A stretch of 22,383 nucleotides of DNA from an uncultured Verrucomicrobia subdivision 3 bacterium (lineage in GTDB: Bacteria; Verrucomicrobiota; Verrucomicrobiae; Limisphaerales; UBA11358). Shown piece after piece: positions 8,220-16,221 of the stretch. The stretch covers positions 1 through 22,383 of the forward strand of contig CAINDH010000043.1 in the NCBI GenBank assembly GCA_903847285.1, given 5' to 3'. The position numbers and the translations under genes are program-made. Each line of letters begins with the position of its first letter. Positions within the stretch are counted from its first letter, which is position 1. Below the pieces are notes generated by a model. The model had not been told where the DNA came from. It did no database searches and saw nothing but the letters and a program-made list of their open reading frames with translations.

Positions 8220-10043
8220 GTGGCTACTAATTACGAAACTCACGAATACGACGTTCTGGTCATTGGTGCGGGCGGCGCAGGTTTGCGCGCGGCGATCGAA
8301 GCATCGGCAGCGGGCGTTAAAGTCGGTTTGATTTGCAAATCACTGCTCGGCAAAGCGCACACGGTCATGGCCGAGGGTGGCATGGCGGCGGCGATGGGCA
8401 ATGTGGACGACCGCGATAGTTGGAAAGTCCATTTCGCCGACACGATGCGCGGCGGGCAATACGTCAACAACTGGCGCATGGCCGAGCTGCACGCGAAAGA
8501 AGCACCGACACGCGTTCACGAGCTAGAGGCTTGGGGCGCGGTGTTTGATCGCACCAAGGAAGGGAAAATTTCCCAACGCAATTTCGGTGGCCATCGTTAT
8601 CCGCGTCTCGCGCACGTTGGTGACCGCACAGGTTTGGAATTGATCCGCACGCTGCAAGATCACGGTATTCATCAAGGCATTTCCGTTCACATGGAATACA
8701 CGATTGTGTCGTTGTTGAAAGACGGCGACCGCGTGGTCGGCGCGTTTGGCTATGACCGTGAACGCGGACGTTTCCGAATTTTCAAGGCGAAGGCCGTGGT
8801 CGTTTGCACCGGCGGTTTGGGTCGCGCGTATGCGGTGACCAGCAATTCCTGGGAGGGCACTGGCGACGGCGTTTCCCTCGCGTATCACGCGGGCGCGGAA
8901 CTGCTGGACATGGAATTCATTCAGTTTCATCCGACGGGCATGATCTGGCCGCCGAGCGTCAAAGGAATATTAGTCACGGAAAGCGTGCGCGGCGAAGGCG
9001 GCGTGCTGCGCAACAAAGACGGCAAGCGCTTCATGTATGATGACGTGCCGGAAAATTACAAATCGCAGACCTCGACTGATCCCGAAGAAGGTTGGCGCTA
9101 CACGCAGAATGATAAGAATGCGAAGCGTCCGCCAGAGTTGTTGACGCGCGATCACGTCGCGCGCTGTATCAATCGCGAAGTGAAAGCTGGTCGGGGCAGT
9201 CCGCACGGTGGCGTGTATCTTGACATCGCGTGGATTAAGGAAAAAATTCCGAACGCGGCGGAGCACATTAAAAAGAAAATTCCTTCGATGTATCACCAGT
9301 TCATGCAGCTGGCGAATCTCGACATCACAAAAGAGCCGATGGAAGTCGGCCCGACAACGCATTACGCGATGGGCGGCGTGCGCGTGAATGGCGAAACGCA
9401 AGCGACCAATGTTCCTGGCCTTTTCGCGGCGGGCGAGTGCGCGGCTGGCTTGCACGGCGCGAATCGTCTCGGTGGGAATTCGCTTTCCGATCTCATCGTC
9501 TTCGGCAAACGCGCGGGCGAATTCGCCGCGAAATACGCCAAAGAAAATTCCGCCGGCAAAATCAACGATGCGCAAGTCGAAGCCGATTACAAAGAAGCCG
9601 TCGAGCCGTTTGAGCGCACAGCTGGCAACGGCAGCGAAGGCGCATATCAGGTGCAATACGATTTGCAAAACATGATGCAGGCGAACGTCGGCATCGTGCG
9701 CTTGCAAAACGAAATGGAGTTTGCCCTCGAAGGCATCAGCAAGCTCAAGCAACGCGCGGCCAAAGTCGCCGTGCAGGGCCATCTTGAATACAACCCCGGC
9801 TGGCACACGGCGATTGATCTAAAGCATCTGCTAACGATTTCCGAAGCCATCACGATTTGCTCGATTGATCGCAAGGAAAGCCGTGGCGGACATTTCCGCG
9901 AAGATTTCCCGAACAAAGACCCCGAGGCGCAGAAATATAATTCCGTAGTTTCCAAGCAGGCGGATGGTTCCATGAAATTGCGCCGCGAACCGATTCCGGC
10001 GATGCGGGAAGATTTGAAACAAGTCATCGAGGAGATGAAATGA
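8220..10043 (+). CDS. sdhA: Succinate dehydrogenase flavoprotein subunit
   Basis: SdhA oxidises succinate to fumarate using covalent FAD. The 607-residue frame starts at GTG 8220, giving a sensible short N-terminus before the dinucleotide-binding fingerprint DVLVIGAGGAGLRAA. H47 in the AHTVMAEGG block is the expected covalent FAD attachment site. Substrate-site elements are present: HPTG (H237), the RGEGG arginine R257, HYAMGG (H381) and GANRLGGNSLSD (R416). No upstream Met in frame would extend it usefully, and the 12-base gap to sdhC leaves little room. It overlaps sdhB by four bases (ATGA), consistent with coupled translation. The sequence could equally serve a fumarate reductase; the anchor type favours a respiratory succinate dehydrogenase. 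Confidence 0.97.
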   Translation: MATNYETHEYDVLVIGAGGAGLRAAIEASAAGVKVGLICKSLLGKAHTVMAEGGMAAAMGNVDDRDSWKVHFADTMRGGQYVNNWRMAELHAKEAPTRVHELEAWGAVFDRTKEGKISQRNFGGHRYPRLAHVGDRTGLELIRTLQDHGIHQGISVHMEYTIVSLLKDGDRVVGAFGYDRERGRFRIFKAKAVVVCTGGLGRAYAVTSNSWEGTGDGVSLAYHAGAELLDMEFIQFHPTGMIWPPSVKGILVTESVRGEGGVLRNKDGKRFMYDDVPENYKSQTSTDPEEGWRYTQNDKNAKRPPELLTRDHVARCINREVKAGRGSPHGGVYLDIAWIKEKIPNAAEHIKKKIPSMYHQFMQLANLDITKEPMEVGPTTHYAMGGVRVNGETQATNVPGLFAAGECAAGLHGANRLGGNSLSDLIVFGKRAGEFAAKYAKENSAGKINDAQVEADYKEAVEPFERTAGNGSEGAYQVQYDLQNMMQANVGIVRLQNEMEFALEGISKLKQRAAKVAVQGHLEYNPGWHTAIDLKHLLTISEAITICSIDRKESRGGHFREDFPNKDPEAQKYNSVVSKQADGSMKLRREPIPAMREDLKQVIEEMK

Positions 10044-10789
10044 ACAAACAAGTCACTTTCAGAATCTGGCGCGGCGACGCGAAGGGCGGCGAATTCGTGA
10101 ATTACACCACGGAAATCACCGAAGGCCTCGTTGTCCTCGACGTGATCCACAAAATCCAAGCCACGCAGGCGAACGACATGGCGTGCCGCTGGAATTGCAA
10201 GGCCGGCAAATGCGGTTCCTGCTCCGCCGAAATCAACGGCATCCCGAAGCTCATGTGCATGACGCGCATGGACACGTTGAACACGGACAAGGTCATCACC
10301 GTCGAGCCGATGCGCGCGTTTCCCAGCATCCGCGATCTGGTGACGGATGTGTCGTGGAATTTCCGCGTCAAAACCAAGATCAAGAAATTCAATCCGCGCA
10401 AACCCGATGCCGCCGACGGCACCTGGCGCATGATGCAGGAAGACGTGGATCGCGTGCAGGAATTTCGCAAGTGCATCGAATGTTTTCTGTGTCAGGACGT
10501 CTGCCACGTTTTGCGCGACCATCACAAGCACGATGAATTCATCGGCCCGCGTTTCCTGGTTTACACCGCCGCGCTGGAGATGCATCCGCTCGATACCGAA
10601 GATCGTTTGGCGGAATTGAAACAGACGCAGGGTATCGGCTTTTGCAACATCACCAAGTGCTGCACGAAAGTTTGCCCCGAACACATCACCATCACCGACA
10701 ACGCGATTATTCCGTTAAAAGAACGCGTGGTTGATGAGTATTACGACCCGCTCGGCTGGCTCTGGAAAAAAATCCGGCCGCAAGGCTAA
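10040..10789 (+). CDS. sdhB: Succinate dehydrogenase iron-sulfur subunit
   Basis: SdhB carries electrons from FAD in SdhA to quinone at the anchor. All cluster ligands are visible: C53, C58, C61 and C73 for the [2Fe-2S] cluster (a C-x4-C-x2-C-x11-C pattern), C145, C148 and C151 for the [4Fe-4S] cluster, and C155, C202, C208 and C212 completing the [3Fe-4S] and [4Fe-4S] sites. The length of 249 residues is normal for the long-anchor family. The ATG lies in an ATGA overlap with the sdhA stop. It is the last gene before a strong intrinsic terminator. Confidence 0.96.
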   Translation: MNKQVTFRIWRGDAKGGEFVNYTTEITEGLVVLDVIHKIQATQANDMACRWNCKAGKCGSCSAEINGIPKLMCMTRMDTLNTDKVITVEPMRAFPSIRDLVTDVSWNFRVKTKIKKFNPRKPDAADGTWRMMQEDVDRVQEFRKCIECFLCQDVCHVLRDHHKHDEFIGPRFLVYTAALEMHPLDTEDRLAELKQTQGIGFCNITKCCTKVCPEHITITDNAIIPLKERVVDEYYDPLGWLWKKIRPQG

Positions 10790-10802
10790 AAACCGTCGCG
10801 CC

Positions 10803-10835
10803 AAACCCACGGCTCACACCGTGGGTTTTATTTTT
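10803..10835 (+). terminator. Intrinsic terminator after sdhCAB
   Basis: A perfect 10-bp stem, AAACCCACGG (10803-10812) and CCGTGGGTTT (10819-10828), encloses the 6-base loop CTCACA. It is followed by a T-rich tract to 10835, interrupted by one A. It sits 13 bases after the sdhB stop. Confidence 0.9.
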
Positions 10836-10880
10836 CAAGTCGTGTAAAACCACGATGGTGTTCCCAGTCAATTTTGGCGA

Positions 10881-10917
10881 TTCTGATGTGCAGAATTCTC
10901 AAACAGAATTGCAGAAC
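10881..10917. promoter_or_regulatory. Operator-like overlapping inverted repeats upstream of uxaE
   Basis: TTCTG-N5-CAGAA (10881-10895) is a perfect inverted repeat. AATTCT-N5-AGAATT (10894-10910) is a second, longer perfect one sharing its edge. A further CAGAACT follows at 10912. The AGAA arm thus recurs at 10892, 10905 and 10913. The element lies 50-90 bases before the chosen uxaE start, where a uronate-responsive repressor or activator site would be expected. No known regulator consensus is matched with certainty, and no regulator gene is in the window. Confidence 0.4.
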
Positions 10918-10968
10918 TCGCATGGCGCGAAACGGTGGGAGTTTGGTATTTTTGAACGACACACTTTT

Positions 10969-12276
10969 ATGAGCAATTATCTGTCTCTCGGAAAATTTTC
11001 TTTTGGCATGGGCGACCGTTTTGGGCATCAGGGCAAGGCGCAATTACGCGCGTGCCAGCTCGCCACGGAACTCGGCGCTCACTTCGTTCCGGTCTGGAAC
11101 AAGTCCAATCGCGAGCACTCTTTCATCGGCACCGAGCCCTCATCCTTGCGCGCTGAAGCGGATGCCGCCGTGAAGGCTCTGGGCTGGAAAGATGCCTACC
11201 ATGTGGACGCGGATCACATCCGGCTTGAAACCGTTGATCGTTTTATCGCGCCGTCCGATTTTTTCACGATTGACGTGGCGGACAGCATCGGCAAACCCGC
11301 CGCCACTGCGGATGTGAAGGCATTCGTTGACCGTCATCCCGAACTCATCGGCACGGTTTCCATCCCACACATTGATCATCCGTTCGCAATTTCCCGCGCA
11401 GAAGTCGAGCGCGTGGCGAATAAATTTTTGCTCGCTGTGCAGGACGCCGGGAAAATTTACCAGCACATCGCCGCTGCCAAGGGCGTAAAAAATTTCATCA
11501 CGGAAGTCTCGATGGATGAAACCGACAGCCCGCAGACGCCGCCGGAACTTCTAATTATTCTCGCCGCGATTGCCGACCAGAAAATTCCCATCCAAACAAT
11601 CGCGCCGAAATTCACCGGCCGTTTCAATAAGGGCGTGGATTACGTCGGCGATGTGAAACAGTTTGAAAAAGAATTCAACGAGGATCTTGCCGTCATCGCG
11701 TTCGCCATCAAGAAATACGGCCTGCCGCCGTCGCTCAAGTTGAGTGTCCACTCCGGCAGCGACAAATTTTCGATCTACGAACCCATGCGCAAGGCGCTCG
11801 CCAAATTCGGCGCTGGCGTTCACATCAAGACCGCCGGCACGACCTGGCTCGAAGAACTCATCGGCCTCGCAGAAGCGGGCGGCAATGGCTTGGAAATTGC
11901 CAAGGAAATCTACGCCTACGCGATGGATCATGTGGATGAATTCTGCGCGCCCTACACCAGCGTCATCGACATTGATAAAGCGAAGCTACCCAGCGCAGCC
12001 GTGGTAAATGGCTGGAGTTCCAAGCAGTTCACCGATGCCCTGCGCCACGACCAAAAGAATCCTGGCTACAATCCGAGCTTCCGCCAGTTGCTGCACGTCA
12101 GCTTCAAGGTCGCGGCGAAAAAAGGCGATCGCTATCTCAACGCGCTAAAGAAACACGAAGCCATCGTCGCCCGAAACGTCACCGAAAATCTTTTTGAGCG
12201 ACACATGAAACCGTTATTGCTTGGTGTCCAGGAAACGGCTAAAAAATCTCCTTGCCCCGAATTGGTTCCGGCTTGA
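10969..12276 (+). CDS. uxaE: Tagaturonate epimerase (UxaE family)
   Basis: The UxaE family interconverts D-tagaturonate and D-fructuronate, letting galacturonate enter the glucuronate branch directly. The open frame reaches back to 10855, but I start at ATG 10969: from there the sequence looks like a protein (MSNYLSLGKFSFGMGDRFGH), whereas the 38 codons before it overlap the palindromic leader and look non-coding. This gives 435 residues. Features include the GMGDRFGHQGKAQL N-terminal block, VDADHI near residue 77, FTIDVAD near 93, a FITEVSMDETDSPQTP block, and SVHSGSDKFSIYEP followed by HIKTAGTTWLEE in the second half. The histidines and acids in these blocks are plausible metal ligands, which is inference. 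It is followed after 21 bases by uxaC, the enzyme that makes its substrate. Older names for the family include hypothetical protein. Family assignment is good; epimerase activity is by family and neighbour. Confidence 0.85.
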   Translation: MSNYLSLGKFSFGMGDRFGHQGKAQLRACQLATELGAHFVPVWNKSNREHSFIGTEPSSLRAEADAAVKALGWKDAYHVDADHIRLETVDRFIAPSDFFTIDVADSIGKPAATADVKAFVDRHPELIGTVSIPHIDHPFAISRAEVERVANKFLLAVQDAGKIYQHIAAAKGVKNFITEVSMDETDSPQTPPELLIILAAIADQKIPIQTIAPKFTGRFNKGVDYVGDVKQFEKEFNEDLAVIAFAIKKYGLPPSLKLSVHSGSDKFSIYEPMRKALAKFGAGVHIKTAGTTWLEELIGLAEAGGNGLEIAKEIYAYAMDHVDEFCAPYTSVIDIDKAKLPSAAVVNGWSSKQFTDALRHDQKNPGYNPSFRQLLHVSFKVAAKKGDRYLNALKKHEAIVARNVTENLFERHMKPLLLGVQETAKKSPCPELVPA

Positions 12277-12297
12277 GTCGGCGTTTGGGGAAAACTT

Positions 12298-13707
12298 ATG
12301 GCCTTTATCCACGACGATTTTTTGCTGTCTACCAAGACGGCGCGCAAGCTCTACCACAAATTCGCCGAGGCCGAGCCGATCTTCGACTACCACTGCCATA
12401 TCCCGCCGAAGGACATCGCGGAGAACCGGCAGTTTAACAACCTTTTTGAAATTTGGCTCGAAGGCGATCATTATAAATGGCGCGCGATGCGCAGCAACGG
12501 CGTCGCGGAAAAATTCTGCACCGGCAACGCGTCGCCGAAAGACAAATTTCTCGCGTGGGCCAAAACCGTGCCGCATACGCTGCGGAACCCGCTTTACCAT
12601 TGGACGCACATTGAGCTGAAACGTTACTTCGGCATCAGCGAACTGCTCTCCGAATCCACGGCGGAAAAAATTTGGAAGACCGCGAACGAGAAACTCGCCA
12701 CGCCCGCGCTCACCACGCAGGGCATCCTGAAAAAGATGAAGGTCAAGGTCGTCTGCACCACCGACGACCCAGTGGATACGCTGGAACATCATCGCGCGTT
12801 TGCGAAGGCGGGTCATCCGACGACGATGCTCCCGGCATTCCGCCCCGACAAGGCGTTAATGGTGAATTTGCCCGCAAGTTTCAACAAGTGGGTGGAGCAG
12901 TTGTCTGCCGCCGCGAACATTGACGTGAACGGCTTCGGCGCGTTCACGTCGGCGCTGAAAAAGCGCCATGACTTTTTCCATGACCAGGGTTGTCGGTTGT
13001 CCGACCACGGCATGAACCATTGCTTTGCGGATTTCTGCAGCGAAAAAGTTGCCGCCGGAATTTTTGACAACGCACGTAAGGGTATCGCGGTCACAGCAGA
13101 AGAACATTCGCAGTTCGCGTCGTTCATGATGTTGTTCTTCGGGCATCTCGATGCCAAGCGTGGCTGGACGAAGCAGCTTCATCTCGGCGCGCTGCGCAGC
13201 AACAACACGCGTTTGCTCAAACAGCTTGGGCCGGACACGGGCTTCGATTCCATCGGCGATTTCCCGCAGGCCAGCACGCTTTCAGCGTATCTCGACAAAT
13301 TAGATTCGGAAAATTCTTTACCCAAGACCGTCATCTACAATTTGAATCCGGCGGACAACTACGCCTTTGCCACGATGATCGGAAATTTTCAGGACGGCAC
13401 CATCCCCGGAAAAATACAATACGGTTCCGGTTGGTGGTTTCTCGACCAAAAAGAAGGCATGGAATGGCAGATCAATGCGCTCTCTCAGCTTGGCTTGCTC
13501 TCGCGTTTCATCGGCATGATCACAGACTCGCGTTCGTTCATGAGCTATCCGCGCCATGAGTATTTCCGCCGCACGCTGTGCAATCTAATCGGCAAAGACA
13601 TTGAGAACGGTGAGATTCCAAACGACGAAAAGCTTGTCGGCCCGATGATCAAAAACATCTGCTATGAGAACGCGAAAAATTATATGGCGTTCCCCGGCGT
13701 GAAGTAA
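12298..13707 (+). CDS. uxaC: Glucuronate/galacturonate isomerase
   Basis: UxaC isomerises D-glucuronate to D-fructuronate and D-galacturonate to D-tagaturonate in the cytoplasm. The 469-residue length is standard. The N-terminus MAFIHDDFLLSTKTARKLYH and the FDYHCHIPP block with the HxH pair H32/H34 are typical of this amidohydrolase-like TIM barrel. TTDDPVDTLEHH and RPDKAL in the middle, HLGALRSNN, and the SRSFMSYPRHEYFRR block near the C-terminus also match the family. A GGGGA Shine-Dalgarno lies 8 bases before the ATG. It is 21 bases downstream of uxaE and likely cotranscribed; together they convert galacturonate to fructuronate. Confidence 0.97.
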   Translation: MAFIHDDFLLSTKTARKLYHKFAEAEPIFDYHCHIPPKDIAENRQFNNLFEIWLEGDHYKWRAMRSNGVAEKFCTGNASPKDKFLAWAKTVPHTLRNPLYHWTHIELKRYFGISELLSESTAEKIWKTANEKLATPALTTQGILKKMKVKVVCTTDDPVDTLEHHRAFAKAGHPTTMLPAFRPDKALMVNLPASFNKWVEQLSAAANIDVNGFGAFTSALKKRHDFFHDQGCRLSDHGMNHCFADFCSEKVAAGIFDNARKGIAVTAEEHSQFASFMMLFFGHLDAKRGWTKQLHLGALRSNNTRLLKQLGPDTGFDSIGDFPQASTLSAYLDKLDSENSLPKTVIYNLNPADNYAFATMIGNFQDGTIPGKIQYGSGWWFLDQKEGMEWQINALSQLGLLSRFIGMITDSRSFMSYPRHEYFRRTLCNLIGKDIENGEIPNDEKLVGPMIKNICYENAKNYMAFPGVK

Positions 13708-13807
13708 GGTCGCTACGTTTACCGCTAATTTTCGTTCGTTCTCGCCAATTTATATCAGTGTGGATTAGTGCTCATTAGAAGTTAAGTTTTCCAGTGCAAT
13801 TTTTTCA

Positions 13808-13844
13808 ACGCAGTTTGCCGAAACTCTGCGTATCACTGCTGCGT
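13808..13844. other. Alternative hairpins in the uxaC-GH28 spacer
   Basis: In the 162-base spacer, ACGCAG at 13808-13813 can pair with either of two CTGCGT copies, at 13826-13831 or 13839-13844. The first pairing is reinforced by AGTTT-GCCG-AAACT. The second is followed by CTTTTAAAT, a poor terminator tail. The upstream half of the spacer contains the decayed direct words ATTAGTG and CATTAG. The structure may be regulatory or just old repeat sequence; nothing else recognisable lies in the spacer. Confidence 0.3.
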
Positions 13845-13869
13845 CTTTTAAATCATTATCTGTCATCCA

Positions 13870-15141
13870 ATGAAAACCATTGCCGTTATTTTCTTGTCGC
13901 TCGGCTTGCCACTGTGCGCTGCCACTTTCAACGTCCGCGAACTCGGCGCGACGGGCGACGGGAAAACATTTGATACCGCCGCCATTCAGAAAGCGCTTGA
14001 TGCTTGCAAGCCAGCCGGTGGCACGGTGGAATTTCCGGCGGGAAATTATTTGAGCCAGCCGCTGAAATTATATTCCAAAACCACGGTTCAGCTCCACGCG
14101 GGCGCGACGTTGTGGGCGACCACTAACCAGATGGATTTTATGAAAACGCCCGGCGATTGGCTGGCGAAGAATGCGAGTTTCATCCCTTTCATCAGCGGCA
14201 AGGAGTTGACGGACGTGACCTTTACCGGCGAGGGCACAATTGATGGGAAAGGTTCCGTCTGGTGGCCGGAGGCAGAAAAGGCGCGTCAAAAAAAAACCGG
14301 CTATACGTTGCCGCGGCCGAACCTGATTGTCATCGAACGCTCGAAGAATCTGCGGATGGAAAACCTCACGCTGCAAAATTCGGCGAAATTTCATTTTGTG
14401 CCGACGGATTGCGAGGACGTGGTGATCACGAACGTGACAATTCTCGCGCCGGAACGCGCGGCGAACACGGATGCAATCGATCCCAGTGGGCATCGCTACC
14501 TCATCACGCATTGCAAAATTGACGTGGGCGACGACAACATCGCGATCAAGGCGGGAAAGAAAATTCCCGGTCGCGAATATCAGAGCGAAGATTTTACCAT
14601 CACCGACTGCACCTTTCTGCATGGCCACGGCATGAGCATCGGCAGCGAAACCGTCGGCGGGGTGCGCAACATAACGATGAAGAACTGCACGTTTGAGAAC
14701 ACGGAGAACGGCATTCGTATCAAGTCTGACACGCGACGCGGCGGCATTGTGGAGAATCTGGTCTGCGACAACATTACCATGAAGAACGTGAATCCGGCCA
14801 TAACGTTGACGTGTGTGTATCAGGGAACTTCGGCGGGCGATAAGAAACAAGGCGAGACGGCGACGAACTCGACGAGCGTCGGCAATTTCCCCGTCTTCCG
14901 CAACATCCATATCAGCAACCTCACGGCGACGTGTCCAAAGGCGGCGGGGTTGATTCTCGGCCTGCCAGACAGTTGCATCTCAAATGTGGTCTTGGAGAAC
15001 GTGAACATTTCCGCCGCAAAACCATTTTCCATCTCAAATGCCAAAGGCGTGCAGTTGAAAAACGTCACGGTCACCGTGCCGAAGGGCGATCCGTTCAAAC
15101 TGGAAAATGCGGAAGTCTCCGGTCTACCGTCTGCGAAATGA
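13870..15141 (+). CDS. Secreted GH28 polygalacturonase-family glycosidase
   Basis: GH28 enzymes hydrolyse alpha-1,4-galacturonan or rhamnogalacturonan by inversion. The 423-residue protein starts with a signal peptide (hydrophobic core IAVIFLSLGLPLC, likely cleaved near residue 18). The N-terminal FNVRELGATGDGKTFDTAAIQKAL block is typical of right-handed beta-helix pectinases. All four GH28 signature motifs are present: NTD at 199-201, the GDD pair D221/D222, GHG with H253, and RIK at 283-285. The sequence is rich in the Asn-Val-Thr turns of a beta-helix through to the C-terminus. Exo versus endo action and the exact pectin substrate cannot be told. It lies downstream of uxaE-uxaC, which would process the galacturonate released. 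The spacer of 162 bases leaves room for its own promoter. Confidence 0.93.
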   Translation: MKTIAVIFLSLGLPLCAATFNVRELGATGDGKTFDTAAIQKALDACKPAGGTVEFPAGNYLSQPLKLYSKTTVQLHAGATLWATTNQMDFMKTPGDWLAKNASFIPFISGKELTDVTFTGEGTIDGKGSVWWPEAEKARQKKTGYTLPRPNLIVIERSKNLRMENLTLQNSAKFHFVPTDCEDVVITNVTILAPERAANTDAIDPSGHRYLITHCKIDVGDDNIAIKAGKKIPGREYQSEDFTITDCTFLHGHGMSIGSETVGGVRNITMKNCTFENTENGIRIKSDTRRGGIVENLVCDNITMKNVNPAITLTCVYQGTSAGDKKQGETATNSTSVGNFPVFRNIHISNLTATCPKAAGLILGLPDSCISNVVLENVNISAAKPFSISNAKGVQLKNVTVTVPKGDPFKLENAEVSGLPSAK

Positions 15142-15156
15142 GAGGGCGCGATACCT

Positions 15157-15858
15157 TTGAACTTGCCGTCCAATTATCCCCGCATCGGACAGGTGCGTAG
15201 TTTTCAAGAACTGGTTTCCACACCCTTCGCTGGCGGCGTGAACGCGTTGTGCTGGGAACGTGCGTTGCCCGGGGATTTTGGCGAGGTCGTGAGACATCTC
15301 GGCAACGGCGATGGCATCGTCACGTTGGAAGAAGAGCGGTTGCTTGCCCTGCCAGTGAGTGCGTCGGGACGTTTGGCTATTGAATGTCTACTGGCCGATT
15401 TACGTATGCTCCGTGCGCAAGAATTGGCGCCGGTGCTGAACTGCATTCACGGCTATCCGCGAGACGAGTCAACGGAGCCAGTTGCTACGGATGTATTTTC
15501 ATTCCACGCCGATAGCGCCCCGATGGAGGCGGACACGTGGCTGTGCACCTATCACGGCGCGCCGAGCGAAGGGTTGCGCAATGACGAAGCGCAACGACGC
15601 GTCGATGTTCCTGCGACGCGGGCGGAACTACTGAAACTTTTCGCCGGCCATGAAGGCGATGGCTTCCGTGAATTTCTGAATGACCACTGCTACGACCTAC
15701 ACTACGCGCCGGCTGAATCGGCACGGCCGTTTTCATTTGGGTTGGGGAATCTGTGGCGTATCGCGACGGAATGGCCGGGAAATCCTATGCCACCGTGCAT
15801 CCACCGCGCCCCGGAAACCGCGCCAGGCGACCCGCCGCGCTTGCTGCTGATCAGTTGA
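15157..15858 (+). CDS. DUF1826-like conserved hypothetical protein
   Basis: The frame gives 233 residues from TTG at 15157. It is in the same frame as the GH28 stop 16 bases upstream, so it cannot start earlier; an AGAGGG Shine-Dalgarno at 15141-15146 supports this rare start. The protein is soluble with no signal. The second half has FSFHADSAPMEADTWLCTYH (residues 114-133), GAPSEGL, then FSFGLGNLWR and a C-terminal CIHRAP ... PPRLLLIS. DUF1826 proteins share the same order: an FHxD, a CTYxGxxSE/TE and a terminal HR-x-P ... RLLL. H117, D119 and H216 could form the HxD...H metal triad of a non-haem iron enzyme, which is inference. The first 110 residues are unfamiliar. Function is unknown. Confidence 0.65.
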   Translation: MNLPSNYPRIGQVRSFQELVSTPFAGGVNALCWERALPGDFGEVVRHLGNGDGIVTLEEERLLALPVSASGRLAIECLLADLRMLRAQELAPVLNCIHGYPRDESTEPVATDVFSFHADSAPMEADTWLCTYHGAPSEGLRNDEAQRRVDVPATRAELLKLFAGHEGDGFREFLNDHCYDLHYAPAESARPFSFGLGNLWRIATEWPGNPMPPCIHRAPETAPGDPPRLLLIS

Positions 15859-15919
15859 GGCAGTGGAAATAACCGGGGATTCCCATTGCTATGTGGTCGG
15901 CGCGCACTGAAGCTGCAAC

Positions 15920-16108
15920 ATGAGCAAAAGCCTTCAACAACACAGCTACCACGAAATTAACAAACAACTCTGCCTGAAGATGAAAACGAGCGGCCTGGAC
16001 ACCATCGAAGTCCTGATCACCCGCCGCGCGGGAAAGTTCATTTTCGCCTTCACCGGATCGCCCGAACAAGTTGTGAAAGCCGAAGCGATTCTCGCCGCTT
16101 GGGCTTAA
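15920..16108 (+). CDS. Small conserved-looking protein, 62 residues
   Basis: The short frame from ATG 15920 encodes a compact alpha/beta protein with basic and acidic residues spread evenly: SYHEINKQLCLKMK, then a GLDTIEVLITRR strand, KFIFAFTGSPEQVV and a helix ending AILAAWA. The alternation of helix, two strands and helix, and the lack of low-complexity sequence, make it look real. It has no signal peptide or membrane segment. I do not recognise a characterised family. It lies 61 bases after the DUF1826-like gene in the same direction and may share its transcript. No strong Shine-Dalgarno is visible. Confidence 0.5.
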   Translation: MSKSLQQHSYHEINKQLCLKMKTSGLDTIEVLITRRAGKFIFAFTGSPEQVVKAEAILAAWA

Positions 16109-16221
16109 TTTTAACCGGCATTGTCCTGCTGCATTAATTTGCAGACAAGCGTCACCATGCGGAGCTTTGCCCGTTTTCAAGAAGTGGAATTTTTTCTATC
16201 AAATCCAAACCTCCTCTGTGA

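Noticed and set aside
10855..10968. In-frame N-terminal extension of uxaE starting at ATG 10855
   Set aside because: The 38 extra codons overlap the palindromic operator-like region, look unlike protein, and the family-like N-terminus begins at 10969.
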